Of a stretch of 64,000 bases of DNA, positions 37,787 to 47,411 are shown piece by piece. Within the stretch, counting starts at the first letter, position 1; each line of letters begins with the position of its first letter. The translations under genes and the position numbers were made by a program. The DNA comes from Erwinia tasmaniensis Et1/99 (GTDB lineage: Bacteria > Pseudomonadota > Gammaproteobacteria > Enterobacterales > Enterobacteriaceae). The DNA is taken from contig NC_010694.1 in assembly GCF_000026185.1 (NCBI RefSeq), positions 1,860,001 through 1,924,000 of the forward strand. Direction: 5' to 3'. Under the pieces are notes generated by a model. That model did not search any database and had not been told where the DNA came from. It saw only the letters and a list, made by a program, of their open reading frames with translations.

Positions 37787-39270
37787 TCACTTCAGATAGC
37801 GGCGTTCCAGGTGCTGGCGGAAATAGCGCGCGTTTAAATCTTCTCCCGTAGCGTTTTCAATCAGCTGACGGGTAGTAAAACGGCTGCCGTGCTGCCAGAT
37901 GTTCTGCTGCAACCAGTCAAACACAGGCTGCAAATCGCCCCTGAGGATATTTTCTTCTACCTGCGGGATTGCACGCTGCAAAGCATGGAACAGCTGTGCG
38001 GCATACATCGCGCCCAGCGTATAGGTTGGGAAATAGCCGAAAGCACCGTCGGTCCAGTGAATATCCTGCATGCAGCCGTCGCGATAGTTGCCGCCCGTAT
38101 CAAGACCAAGCCATGACTGCATTTTCTCATTCCACAGTGCCGGGATATCGTCGACTTCGATCTCTGCGGCAATCAGCGCCCGTTCGATTTCATAGCGCAG
38201 GATCACGTGAGCTGGATAGCTGACTTCATCGGCGTCGACGCGGATGAGTCCCGGTTTTACCCGCTGGTTAAGCGCAATAAAATTATCGACATCCATCCCT
38301 GGCCGTTCCCCGAGATGTTCGATGACCCGCGGATGGATCAGGCTGAGGAATTGCGGACTACGGCCAAGCTGTTTTTCAAAAAACAGGCTTTGCGACTCGT
38401 GGATTGCCGTAGAGCGCGCCAGAGCCACCGGCCGATCGGCCCACTGCTGGGGTAAATTTTGTTCGTAACGTGCATGCCCTGTCTCGTGGATCACCCCCAT
38501 CATCGCGCTGATAAATTCCGTCTCGCTATAGCGGGTGGTGATGCGTACATCCTGTGGAACGCCGCCGCAAAACGGGTGGGCGCTGATATCCAGGCGACCC
38601 GCAGTAAAGTCAAAACCCAGCTGCTGCATAATCGCCAACCCCAGCTGCCGTTGGCTGGCCTGCGGGAAGGGGCCAGAAGGGCGAACGATGCTCTCGCGAG
38701 ATTGCTGCTCTACAATCTGTTGCAGCAGGTCGGGTAACCATTGTTTCAGGTCGCCAAAGGTTTTATCCAGCTTAGTGCTGGTCATTCCCGGCTCAAAAAG
38801 GTCCAGCAGGGCATCGTAACGGGAGCAGCCGTTGGCCTGCGAGCGGATCTCCGCCTCCTCACGGCTGAGCTTAACCACCTCTTTTAAATTAGCGGCAAAC
38901 CCCTGCCAGTCATTAGCCGGCCGCTGCTCACGCCAGGCATGTTCGCAGCGCGATCCGGCAATGGATTTCGCTTCAACCAGTGAGGCGGGTAACAGCGATG
39001 CCTGCTGCCAGGCGCGCTGCATCTCATAAAGATCGGCCTGCGCCACGTCATCCAGACTCTCTTGCTGCGCCTGCTGTAACCATTCGCCCACCTGTTTAGC
39101 GGTCAAAATTTCATGGCGCAGCACGCTCAACTCCGCCAGAGCCTCACCGCGCGCGCGGCTTCCTCCGGGGGCATCATCGTCTGCATGTCCCATCCGGCTA
39201 TGGCCGACAGGTGGCCGAAACGGGAAAGGCGCTGGAAAGTGCGTGTCAGATTAGCGTAGGCAGAAGACAT
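37787..39270 (-). pseudogene. M32 (carboxypeptidase Taq) metallopeptidase, frameshifted
   Basis: The C-terminal 450 residues read in one frame up to 39193. They carry the HExxH zinc motif in VIHETGHARYE and the DxRxT-like region QDVRITTRY of the M32 family. The natural N-terminus (MSSAYANLTRTFQRLSRFG, then GWDMQTMMPP) lies in another frame starting at an ATG at 39270 with AAGGA upstream. The two frames meet at a run of five G (39167-39171; C on the coding strand). One more C would give the family-typical MMPPGGSRARGEALAEL and a protein of about 494 residues. Either the gene is recently broken or the run was miscounted in sequencing. The enzyme removes C-terminal residues from peptides in the cytosol. 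Confidence 0.85.
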
Positions 39271-39287
39271 AGCGTTCCTTAATGATT

Positions 39288-40568
39288 TTAGGTTAAGCGT
39301 GCAGGCCAGCAACAGCGTATGCTGGCGCCGCCCAGCGGGCTGCTGTCGATGGTGACATAGCCGCCAAAGGCCTGGGCAATGGAATGGACGATGGCCAGCC
39401 CGAGGCCGCAGCCGCCGGTAGCGCGATCGCGGCTGGGGTCAAGGCGCACAAAGGGCTCAAAGACCCGTTCGCGTTCATCAAGCGGAATACCCGGCCCGTC
39501 ATCTTCAACCTGAAGACAAACCGTCTCGCCGTCAAACCACAGCCCGACCCGCAACCGCCTGTCGGCATAACGCAACGCGTTGTTCACCAGATTATCCAGC
39601 ACCCGCTCCATGAGCCGGGTATCAGCAACACCCAGATTTTCACGCTGGGGCGTATCCAACTCAATGTCGTATTGTGGGTGCAGCGTGCGGATATCATGCA
39701 ACCGCTCGTGGAGCCACAGGGCGAGATCGAGACTTTGCAGGTTCAGACTGACTTCGGGGCGGTCGAGACGCGCATAGGTAAGCAGTTCTTCAATCAGCGA
39801 CTCCAGTTGACCAATGTCGCGATTGAGCGCCGCTGACTCCGACTCTGTCAGATTGTCACTCATCTCCAGCCGGTAACGCAGGCGCACCAGGGGAGTACGC
39901 AGCTCATGGGCGATGCCGTCAATCAGCTGTTTTTTACTGGCAACCAGCGTATTAATGTTATCCGCCATCTGATTGAACGCCACGCCGAGACGCAACAGGC
40001 TGGAAGCGTTGTCGAAATGTATTCGCTCATCCAGATGGCCCTGGCCCAGCCGCTGTGCGGCGTTTTCCAGCTTGAGCATGTCTTGCCAGTGTGGACGCAT
40101 CCAGATAAACACCGGAAAGGCGAGAGAAATACCGATGATTGCCAGTAGCGCAATATCAAGGATGCGCATCTCATGCAGGAAGAACAGGTAGGGAATAGGG
40201 CCAACTGCGAGCACATAGTGGCTGCGTGGGATATGCTGCAGAAACGTGTATTCGTCATCCAGCGCGACAATTTCTCCTGAACGCAGTCGGCGCAGGGTGT
40301 TTGGATCGAGCTGATACTTGCTCATTGGTTCAATATGCAATTTGAATGAAAGGTTCAAATCGAGATTATCAATGGTTTTGTTCCAGTCACGCGGCGGGAT
40401 TTCGCGTAGCTCACTGCGCATCAGATAAAGTGAGCTTTTCATCAGGTCATTCATTGACTCACGGCCGGCACGCTCGGCGGTAAATTTGTAAACCAATCCG
40501 ACCAGCATCGCCATCACCAGAAAGCACACGAACAACAGCAGGTAAAACTGAATAAACAGCTTTTTCAT
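39288..40568 (-). CDS. rstB: RstB, sensor histidine kinase
   Basis: A 426-residue kinase (E. coli RstB 433) with an N-terminal membrane helix, a periplasmic domain (about 30-135), a second helix and a HAMP linker. The H-box is DGIAHELRTPLVRLRYRLEM and the N, G1 and G2 boxes follow (NLVNNALRYA, VEDDGPGI, GCGLGLAI). It overlaps rstA by 4 bases. With RstA it responds, downstream of PhoQ/PhoP in E. coli, to low magnesium and acid. Confidence 0.95.
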   Translation of the reverse strand: MKKLFIQFYLLLFVCFLVMAMLVGLVYKFTAERAGRESMNDLMKSSLYLMRSELREIPPRDWNKTIDNLDLNLSFKLHIEPMSKYQLDPNTLRRLRSGEIVALDDEYTFLQHIPRSHYVLAVGPIPYLFFLHEMRILDIALLAIIGISLAFPVFIWMRPHWQDMLKLENAAQRLGQGHLDERIHFDNASSLLRLGVAFNQMADNINTLVASKKQLIDGIAHELRTPLVRLRYRLEMSDNLTESESAALNRDIGQLESLIEELLTYARLDRPEVSLNLQSLDLALWLHERLHDIRTLHPQYDIELDTPQRENLGVADTRLMERVLDNLVNNALRYADRRLRVGLWFDGETVCLQVEDDGPGIPLDERERVFEPFVRLDPSRDRATGGCGLGLAIVHSIAQAFGGYVTIDSSPLGGASIRCCWPARLT

Positions 40569-41293
40569 GACGCATCCCAGGCATGGGGTGCAAACAGATA
40601 GCCTTTGTTTCGGATCGTTTTGATGCGGTAGGGCTCGGTCGCGCTATCAAGCAGCTTTTTACGCAGGCGCGAAATAGCGACATCAATACTGCGATCCATG
40701 CCATCGTAGCTGACCCCGCGCAGAGTCTTCAGAAGAGCATCGCGGTTGAGAATCGAGCCTGCATGGGTGGCGAGTTCCCACAGAAGGTCAAAATCTGCCG
40801 TGGAAAGGGCCACCGTTTCATCTGAAAGCGTCACCTGACGGTTGATCGGATCAATACTCAAAGTACCAAAGCGGAGGGCTTTTTGCCCGGCGATGCCTGG
40901 TGAAATCTCGTCAGACTGGTTGCCAGCCCGAGACTGGCGCAAATGCAGGCGAAGGCGCGCCAGAAGAACGGCGGGTGGCGTGGTTTTGAGAATGTAGTCG
41001 TTAGCCCCCATCTCCAGCGACAGAATATGATTCATATCGCTGTCAAGTGAGGTCAGCAGCACGATCGGGCCTTGCCAGGCATCGCTGCTGCTCAGGTCAC
41101 GACAAAGCGTCATGCCATCTTTACCCGGCAGCATGATATCCAACATCACCAGGTCCGGGTTAGTGGCAGCGATAGTGGCTTCAGCCCTGTCACCCCGGTT
41201 TTCAACGATGACATCAATATCGTGCCGGCCGAGATAGGCAGCAATCAGTTCGCCAACATCTTTGTCGTCTTCGACGAAAACAATTTTGTTCAT
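40565..41293 (-). CDS. rstA: RstA, response regulator (OmpR family)
   Basis: A 242-residue regulator with the phosphoacceptor Asp52 (MLDIMLPGKDG), acidic pocket residues near 9-10 and a C-terminal winged helix (about 140-235, ending in the IKTIRNKGYLF hairpin). It is the first gene of rstAB. Likely targets include asr in this window. No clear PhoP box was found in the 224 bp upstream. Confidence 0.96.
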   Translation of the reverse strand: MNKIVFVEDDKDVGELIAAYLGRHDIDVIVENRGDRAEATIAATNPDLVMLDIMLPGKDGMTLCRDLSSSDAWQGPIVLLTSLDSDMNHILSLEMGANDYILKTTPPAVLLARLRLHLRQSRAGNQSDEISPGIAGQKALRFGTLSIDPINRQVTLSDETVALSTADFDLLWELATHAGSILNRDALLKTLRGVSYDGMDRSIDVAISRLRKKLLDSATEPYRIKTIRNKGYLFAPHAWDAS

Positions 41294-41446
41294 AGAGCCA
41301 AATGTCTGGGTTGGTAATACGCTAGCTTATCCTTTCCCGCACTCCACGACTATGTGTTGGCATAAATTATGTATCTGCATTGACCCATGCAGGTACACTC
41401 TTCGCTTATTGCGTGACGCAGGCCTAATTATTTAGAGTATGTCTGG

Positions 41447-41452
41447 TATAAT
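41447..41452 (+). promoter_or_regulatory. Extended -10 promoter before the gene at 41518
   Basis: A perfect TATAAT preceded by TGG forms an extended -10 element about 65 bp before the TTG start of the next gene. A good -35 box is not obvious, as is common for this promoter type. Confidence 0.6.
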
Positions 41453-41517
41453 CGAGGGCGGTTATGTCATCATAAACGCCGGAATTGTTAAGGCAAATTT
41501 ATAAGGAGACAACAGCG

Positions 41518-41928
41518 TTGGACAAGAAACAGGCTTCAGCTGACTGTAGTTCGCCCATCTGCTTGAACTATATAGATTTCCTTTCCGCCTCATGCAAGAA
41601 ACAATGGCGCTTTGTTGATGCCATTTACGGCGTTATTCCTTTTTTCGGTATGATCACCAGAAAGCCCGCCAACATGCCGCAGCCTTCCGCTGAACAGCTG
41701 AAAGCGCTGGCGCTCCAAATCATCTCTACCCAAGTCAGCGATGAAATTAATATCGCACGACTCATCACCCTTGCATGCCAACAGCAGATAGAACAATTTG
41801 ATATCCTGCTGCCTTATTTCCTTTCAGAACAGCAGCTGGACGGCATTCGTCATGAATACGCCAGGCCGCTCGATATTGAGCAGCATGACGACCGTCTTAG
41901 CGTCAGCATCCTGCCGGTCGCCCATTAA
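41518..41928 (+). CDS. Hypothetical protein, 136 residues
   Basis: The start is a TTG at 41518 with AAGGAG 9 bases upstream; an in-frame TTG at 41485 lacks such a site. The product has no signal peptide. A short hydrophobic stretch FVDAIYGVIPFFGMI lies near residues 36-50, and the rest looks helical and amphipathic with several acidic residues near the C-terminus (RPLDIEQHDDRLSV). A promoter-like TATAAT lies upstream. Its stop directly abuts the end of the convergent ydgI gene. I do not recognise a family. Some Salmonella acid-induced genes lie near rstA, so a role linked to RstA or PhoP is a guess only. Confidence 0.7.
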   Translation: MDKKQASADCSSPICLNYIDFLSASCKKQWRFVDAIYGVIPFFGMITRKPANMPQPSAEQLKALALQIISTQVSDEINIARLITLACQQQIEQFDILLPYFLSEQQLDGIRHEYARPLDIEQHDDRLSVSILPVAH

Positions 41929-43323
41929 TTATTCACCGATCAACATCCACATCGCGGGTATTGCTGCCAGCATAAGCATAGCCATCAGGGTCTTTTCTGC
42001 CAGATGAAGCGGTTGGCTTGCTTTACCACCTCGCCGTGCATAAAGAAACAGCAGTATTCCCGGTACATACAGCACGACCGAAAGCAGCAGATGCAGCGGC
42101 CCAGAGGCATACAGCAACCACAAACCATAAGCGCTGGCCCCAATCGACACCAGCGTTACCGTTGGTTTTTTTAATCCGCGCGCTAATTTAAAAAGATACG
42201 CACCCACCAGTAAATAGGGCACCAGGATCATTTCAGAAGCGATGGTCAGCAACGTGCTGTAGTCGGAGCCGGTCAGCCAAATCAGGATCAAACAGACCTG
42301 AACGCAGCCGTTGGTCAACCATAATGAGGCCGCCGGTGCACCGCGATCGTTTTGGCGGCTCAGGCTGCGCGGAAAAGCGCCGTGTTTTGCAGCAATCAGG
42401 GGAACTTCAGCGGCCATAATCGTCCAGCTCAGGTACGCGCCGCATACGGAAACAATCAGCCCGGCAACGATCGCCAGATCCCCCCAGGGGCCAATCAGGG
42501 TTGTCATAAGTCCTGCCATCGAGGGGTTGCGCATTTCTGCCAGCTCGGCCCTGGGAACGATGCCCAGTGACAGCAGGGTGACCAGCAGATAGACACCCAG
42601 TGCGGCGATGACGGCCATCAGCGTGGCGCGGCCAATATCACGTTTATCGCGCGCGCGCGAAGACACTACCACCGCGCCCTCAACACCAATGAACACCCAT
42701 AATGTGATCAGCATGGTGTCCTTTACCTGCTGCCACACCGGTTTGCCTAGCGAAAGGCCGGTAAAATCAAAGTGGAAACGTTCAAATTGGAAAGCGGCAA
42801 TCGCCAGCACGACAAACAGCCCCAGCGGCAAAAGTTTACCCAGTGTTGCCACCAGATTGATACTGGCCGCAGTCTGCACGCCGCGCAGCACCAATGCGTG
42901 CACCAGCCACAATAGCAGGGAAGCCCCAAGCATCGACTGCCAGGTGCTACCGTTCCCCAATATCACCTTTTCTGGAGAGTCGGTGAAAAAACTCATGGCG
43001 GAAAAAACGATCACCAGATAGGAAACATTGGCGATCACCGCACATAACCAGTATCCCCAGGCAGAACAGAAACCAATTAATTCACCAAAGCCCGCCTGGG
43101 CATAACTAAAAATCCCGCCGTCAAGTTCAGGTTTGAGCCTGCTCAACAGCAGCATGGCCAGCGCCAGCAGCACGATCCCCACGCCGGTAATCGCCCAACC
43201 AATCAGCAGCGCTGCCGGGCTGGCGACTGCGGCCATATTTTGCGGCAGACTGAACACCCCGGCTCCCAGCATCGAACTCAGTACCAGCGCCGTAAGCGCG
43301 CTCAGGCCTAACTTTTTGTCCAA
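41929..43323 (-). CDS. ydgI: YdgI, arginine/ornithine-type antiporter (APC superfamily)
   Basis: A 464-residue membrane protein with about 12 helices, very close to E. coli YdgI (460). It opens KKLGLSALTALVLSSMLGAG, has the APA-family glycine-rich first helix, and shares the long stretch around LITLWVFIGVEGAVVVSSRA. The start is TTG (43323) preceded by GGGG. It would exchange basic amino acids and their breakdown products across the inner membrane. The E. coli neighbours folM and ydgC are missing between it and rstA. Confidence 0.92.
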   Translation of the reverse strand: MDKKLGLSALTALVLSSMLGAGVFSLPQNMAAVASPAALLIGWAITGVGIVLLALAMLLLSRLKPELDGGIFSYAQAGFGELIGFCSAWGYWLCAVIANVSYLVIVFSAMSFFTDSPEKVILGNGSTWQSMLGASLLLWLVHALVLRGVQTAASINLVATLGKLLPLGLFVVLAIAAFQFERFHFDFTGLSLGKPVWQQVKDTMLITLWVFIGVEGAVVVSSRARDKRDIGRATLMAVIAALGVYLLVTLLSLGIVPRAELAEMRNPSMAGLMTTLIGPWGDLAIVAGLIVSVCGAYLSWTIMAAEVPLIAAKHGAFPRSLSRQNDRGAPAASLWLTNGCVQVCLILIWLTGSDYSTLLTIASEMILVPYLLVGAYLFKLARGLKKPTVTLVSIGASAYGLWLLYASGPLHLLLSVVLYVPGILLFLYARRGGKASQPLHLAEKTLMAMLMLAAIPAMWMLIGE

Positions 43324-43494
43324 AAAATACCCCAGATTCAGAATAAAATGCCAGTTAATAAGATGAGTGCAGGTTTAACTTAGTCGGTAAGGCAACAATA
43401 AACAAAGAAACCTCTAAATTGGCGGGCGATTTTACGGAGAGAGGAGGCAGGATGCAATGACTTACTATGCAAAAACGGGCGGGAATTATTCAAA

Positions 43495-43517
43495 GGGGGA
43501 GATGGGTTATCTCCCCC
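43495..43517 (-). terminator. Terminator of ydgH
   Basis: A perfect 9-bp stem (GGGGGAGAT 43495-43503 and ATCTCCCCC 43509-43517), 5-base loop, followed on the minus strand by TTTGAATAATT. Confidence 0.82.
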
Positions 43518-43528
43518 GAGGGCCAGGA

Positions 43529-44479
43529 TTACTTGAACAGATCGGCAGAAACGGTCAAATTGCCGCCGCTCTGATTCGACCACTGACGGGTAACGTGGTA
43601 GTACTTGGCACCTTTAGCAATTGCCCGGCGTCCAACCTCTTCTGACACCTCAGTAGGGGTACTGTAGTGGCCGGTGAAGGTGATGCTGTCAAAAGGCTGC
43701 ATTTGGGCTGCCGTGACAATATTCACTTCCTGCACGCTCTTACCATTCGGCAAAGTGACAGTGTAACGCTTGCCGGTTGAGCTTTGGGTTTCGAAGAAAC
43801 GTCCTACCTTGCTGCTTGGCGTTTCGGCAGAAGCAACTCCGGGAATTTCAACCTTTTTCGCCGCAGCGCCGCCGGCCGCGAGGGCCGCTTTACCGGCTTC
43901 AGAGTCGGCAGGCACAAGGTTTGGCGACTGAACCTTACGTTGAGGCGCGTCCGATTTATAGATATAGGCAGTGATAATCTGGTTGCCGCCGCTATTTGTG
44001 TCAATTTGACGAATAATGAAGAAGGACGCCGCCCCTTTTCTTTTCGCCGAGCGGGTAATGGCGTCATTGACGTCAGGCTGGCTGCGGAAAAAGCCACTTG
44101 CGCTCACGGTATCGTATGGCTCGAGCGCATAGGCTTCTTCTTTGGTTAGCTCACGCACACCATTGATGATGCGGTCTTTGTTCTTTGGGGCCGCAGGGGC
44201 ATCGGTATGATACAGATCGGCGGTGACATTCCAGTTACCGCCGTTCCCGTTGGTATCATTGATGCCCTGTATATAATAGGAGTCAGCGCCCAGCGCATCC
44301 GCACGCTTTGATACTGCATCGCTTGCTTCGTAGATGGCGACGAAACGCCCACTGAGGGTGATCCTGTCGAACGGTTTCAACGATGCTGCTTTTTCCGGTG
44401 TCAGTTCCTGTGCTGCCTGGGCGGACAATGCTGTGATCGATAGCAGCGCTGATGCCAGAATAGTGTATTTCAGCTTCAT
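43529..44479 (-). CDS. ydgH: YdgH, periplasmic protein with three DUF1471 domains
   Basis: A 316-residue exported protein (E. coli YdgH 314) with signal peptide ending LSAQAAQE. Three repeats of the DUF1471 (YhcN/BhsA) fold are visible, each with a ...A.KGA.YY/FFxI or HVTxQ...GGN pattern: residues about 22-100, 115-190 and 235-316. DUF1471 proteins act in stress and biofilm responses; YdgH (SssP1 in some pathogens) has also been linked to surface properties. It has its own terminator downstream. Confidence 0.93.
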   Translation of the reverse strand: MKLKYTILASALLSITALSAQAAQELTPEKAASLKPFDRITLSGRFVAIYEASDAVSKRADALGADSYYIQGINDTNGNGGNWNVTADLYHTDAPAAPKNKDRIINGVRELTKEEAYALEPYDTVSASGFFRSQPDVNDAITRSAKRKGAASFFIIRQIDTNSGGNQIITAYIYKSDAPQRKVQSPNLVPADSEAGKAALAAGGAAAKKVEIPGVASAETPSSKVGRFFETQSSTGKRYTVTLPNGKSVQEVNIVTAAQMQPFDSITFTGHYSTPTEVSEEVGRRAIAKGAKYYHVTRQWSNQSGGNLTVSADLFK

Positions 44480-44926
44480 AAAATTAATCCTTCGCCTTAC
44501 GCAAGAAATGAGGACATAAACCTGCTGGACATCTTGATGTGTGACCTATTAGCCGTTGATTATTACATGTAATAATGTTCCCTGTCTCAGCGATTTTGTA
44601 GGGATTTTGCCTGCGATTCACCTCATCATGCGACTTCTTTTCCTGCGTCAGAGCAGGCAGACGCCGCTGGCATGGATTTTCTCAAAGGCATTTTATAAGG
44701 GAAGGCGCGTTTTAATATGAAAGGACTTTTGGATGGGGCGCTGTCCGCAGGAGAATTGACTTTGCGCGGACAATTTTACAGGAGTTTAAATCGACTATCG
44801 CAAGCTTATGGCCGTTTACCCGGCGGAGACAGACAGACAAGACCGGCCCGGTATAAACCGGGCCGGTTAACGCTAATCGCGCGTTATGCGGGTATGCTTC
44901 GAGCCATGACGCCTCTCACATGCCGA
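44480..44926. other. Non-coding gap between ydgH and the small membrane protein gene
   Basis: A 447-bp stretch. It holds the ydgH promoter on one side and a strong terminator hairpin (44842-44867) on the other. A plus-strand frame from 44717 runs through the terminator and antisense across the next genes, so I do not call it. Nothing else is visible. Confidence 0.5.
44842..44867 (-). terminator. Strong terminator after the copper-linked cluster
   Basis: A perfect 11-bp stem (ACCGGCCCGGT 44842-44852 and ACCGGGCCGGT 44857-44867) with loop ATAA. On the minus strand the tail is CTTGTCTGTC, so it closes the leftward cluster. Confidence 0.8.
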
Positions 44927-45193
44927 TCAGGACTGACTTTCCGAAGGCTGTTCGCCGATAAAGAAATACCAAAGCGGAATGGACAGCAGCAGGGTGAATA
45001 CCGAGCTGTAGATCAGGATCATAAAGAACTCAGAGACATACAACTCAACCGGCCAGGTAGAGAAGGGCATATTGTATTCGTTTATCGCGCCACCAATGAT
45101 CGCTTTAGTCATCACCAGCGCGGTGCAAATCAGCACGCAGAGCTGGGCGATAAAGAAATTCCGGCGCTTTTTGCCGGGGGGAAACATTGCCAT
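44927..45193 (-). CDS. Small inner-membrane protein, 88 residues (DUF2534-like)
   Basis: A two-helix membrane protein: helix 1 about 13-33 (FFIAQLCVLICTALVMTKAI) and helix 2 about 55-78, with an N-terminal basic stretch PPGKKRRN. The pattern recalls the enterobacterial DUF2534 family, but I am not sure. AGGAGT lies before the start. It starts 23 bp after the TonB-dependent receptor gene on the same strand, so the two are likely co-transcribed. Confidence 0.7.
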   Translation of the reverse strand: MAMFPPGKKRRNFFIAQLCVLICTALVMTKAIIGGAINEYNMPFSTWPVELYVSEFFMILIYSSVFTLLLSIPLWYFFIGEQPSESQS

Positions 45194-45216
45194 GATTTGT
45201 ACTCCTGTACGTTTTA

Positions 45217-47199
45217 TCAGAATTTAGCGTTGACTTTCGCCCACCAGGTGCGGCCGGGCTCATTGACCGGGCTGACCCCGGAATAACCAAAGGCACTATT
45301 GCCCGCCAGGTTCAAATGTTCGCTGTAAGTACGGTTAAAGATGTTATCCACTCCGGCACTGACCTTGATGTCGTCGGTCAACGCGTAGGCTGCATTGCCA
45401 GAGAAGATAGCAAATCCGTTACTGCGGCCAAAATCTTTGCCCACGACGTTACCGTTGTTGATTGCCACCCGGTGCTGATGGCTCACTAAACGCAGCAGGC
45501 CGGTGGTGCTCCAGTTGCCTTCATGCCACGTCAGGCCAAGCCGGCTATCCAGCGGTGGCATCTGCGGCAGCGGACGTTTATCAGAGCTGTTCTGACCCCA
45601 TGAGTAGGCCAGGCTGGCATCGGCATTCAGGTTATCGGTCAGTTTATAGTTCAGGCCTGCTTCGCCGCCCATAATAGCGGCAGCAACATTGCTGACTCGC
45701 TTAGTGCCGCCGTTGGCCTCATCGTAATTAAACAGAATGAAATCGCTTACGCGACCCGCGTAAGCGGAAACCCAGCCGTCAAATTTTTCACCGCTGTATT
45801 TTGCCCCAATATCCAGTTGACGGGTCTTTTCAGGGGCTACCGAATCGAACGTGCTGGAGTGGCCATCGGCAGCCGTAGTTTTGGAAAACAGCTCCCAGAA
45901 GTCAGGAAAACGTTCGGTGTATCCAAACCCGGCATACAGCATCACCGGCAGGTTCTCCAGCGTATGTTCCAGTCGGACAAATCCGGCTGGCATGATATCG
46001 TTTCTGGTCGCCTGACCGGTAGAGGTAAAGTTATCCACCCAGGTCCTGTCAATACGCGCCCCGGTGACCAGCTTATTTTGATCGTTCGCCGCCCAACTCA
46101 GTTCACTAAACACGCCAACATTATGGAAGCGGGCATCTTTCACCCACTGGTCAACGGCATACTTGCGGTAGCTGCTGGTTTGCATATCCATACCGCCCTG
46201 AAGTTCAACGTCAGACCAGAGCCAAGTCCCCATCATTCGGCCATTGACCGACCGCGTATCACGCCGTGAGGTTTTTTTGGGCACAACGCTCATCCCTTGC
46301 ATCATGGCCTGCGGGTCGCGCAGGCTGTGATTGTCCATCACATGATTGGCGTAATTGTAATGGATTTTAGCTTCAAACTTATCGAATACCTCACCAATAT
46401 TTGATTTTTCGAAGCTGGCTCCCAGACTTTGACGCTTGAACTGCGCTCCATCCATCGCCCGGCCGGCGTAGCTCGCTTCACCATCGCCGGTGCCCGCCGT
46501 CAGTTCCAGCAGCGTATCGTTGTCCGGCGTCCACCCCAGTGCCATATCGGCGTTCCACTTATCCCAGCGCGAAGGGATGCGGGCACCACTGCCGTCTTTG
46601 TAGTCACCGGCGCGAGATTTATTGCCCATCAGCCGCAAATAGCCGTCTTCATTGCCCATTGTGAAATTAGCGTTTTCATCCCAGCGGCGATGGGAAGCCG
46701 TATGCAGACCGACATCGCCTTTGACGTCGGCCTGCTCAAAATGCGTGGGCGCGCGGTCGAAGCGCACGGTGCCGGCCGAGTTCCCTGGCCCCCACAATAC
46801 GGTTTGCGGGCCTTTAACAATGCTCAGCAGGTCGAAACTTTCCGGGGAAATGTATGAGCTGGGCGCATCCATACGGCCAGGGCAGGCCCCTAATATTTCA
46901 CCGCCATCCGTAAGGATACGCAGGCGTGAGCCAAACATGCCGCGCAGTACCGGATCGCCATTCGTGCCGCCGTTACGAATTTGGGAAAATCCAGGCATTG
47001 TCTTTAAATGTTCGGAGGCATCACTGGCAGACGGGTCCGTTGTTTTGGTTGACGTGACTGACGTCAGTGGCGAGGTGAGCTGGGCGGAAACGACCATCAC
47101 CGGATCTTGATTACCAGAGGTTGATTGCGTCGCCGATACATGGCTGGCGGTCATCATCGCAACGCTTAAAACCGATAAGCGAAAAGGGCGGTATTGCAT
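45217..47199 (-). CDS. TonB-dependent copper receptor (OprC/NosA type)
   Basis: The ATG at 47199 has AAGGA upstream and gives 660 residues; a frame from 47229 is less likely. It has a signal peptide, a TonB-box region (DPVMVVSA), a plug domain and a 22-strand barrel ending in an aromatic-rich strand (TWWAKVNAKF). The plug sequence around LRGMFGSRLRILTDGGE, GACPGRMDAPSSYISPE and IVKGPQTVLWGPG is that of the OprC copper-receptor family. It should bring copper, or a copper complex, across the outer membrane. The neighbouring DUF2946 gene with a His/Met-rich protein supports the copper reading. Confidence 0.9.
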   Translation of the reverse strand: MQYRPFRLSVLSVAMMTASHVSATQSTSGNQDPVMVVSAQLTSPLTSVTSTKTTDPSASDASEHLKTMPGFSQIRNGGTNGDPVLRGMFGSRLRILTDGGEILGACPGRMDAPSSYISPESFDLLSIVKGPQTVLWGPGNSAGTVRFDRAPTHFEQADVKGDVGLHTASHRRWDENANFTMGNEDGYLRLMGNKSRAGDYKDGSGARIPSRWDKWNADMALGWTPDNDTLLELTAGTGDGEASYAGRAMDGAQFKRQSLGASFEKSNIGEVFDKFEAKIHYNYANHVMDNHSLRDPQAMMQGMSVVPKKTSRRDTRSVNGRMMGTWLWSDVELQGGMDMQTSSYRKYAVDQWVKDARFHNVGVFSELSWAANDQNKLVTGARIDRTWVDNFTSTGQATRNDIMPAGFVRLEHTLENLPVMLYAGFGYTERFPDFWELFSKTTAADGHSSTFDSVAPEKTRQLDIGAKYSGEKFDGWVSAYAGRVSDFILFNYDEANGGTKRVSNVAAAIMGGEAGLNYKLTDNLNADASLAYSWGQNSSDKRPLPQMPPLDSRLGLTWHEGNWSTTGLLRLVSHQHRVAINNGNVVGKDFGRSNGFAIFSGNAAYALTDDIKVSAGVDNIFNRTYSEHLNLAGNSAFGYSGVSPVNEPGRTWWAKVNAKF

Positions 47200-47411
47200 G
47201 GTTAAATCCTTACGTACTTTATCTGTCAATATTGCTATACGCAGATGGCTGCGAGTGAAAAATAGATCGGGTCGCGCCCGCGAGATTGATATTCGCTATC
47301 AGGCAACCATTAATTTATTTTATTCGTGACGCATCCTGCGCATTGCGCATATCAGTTATTGAGCGGTTTCATTCATGAAAAACTCAAAATATCTTTTATC
47401 TGTTGCGTAAA

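Noticed and set aside
44717..45286. 189-residue plus-strand frame
   Set aside because: It runs through the strong terminator hairpin and antisense to two well-supported minus-strand genes; no family pattern or ribosome site.
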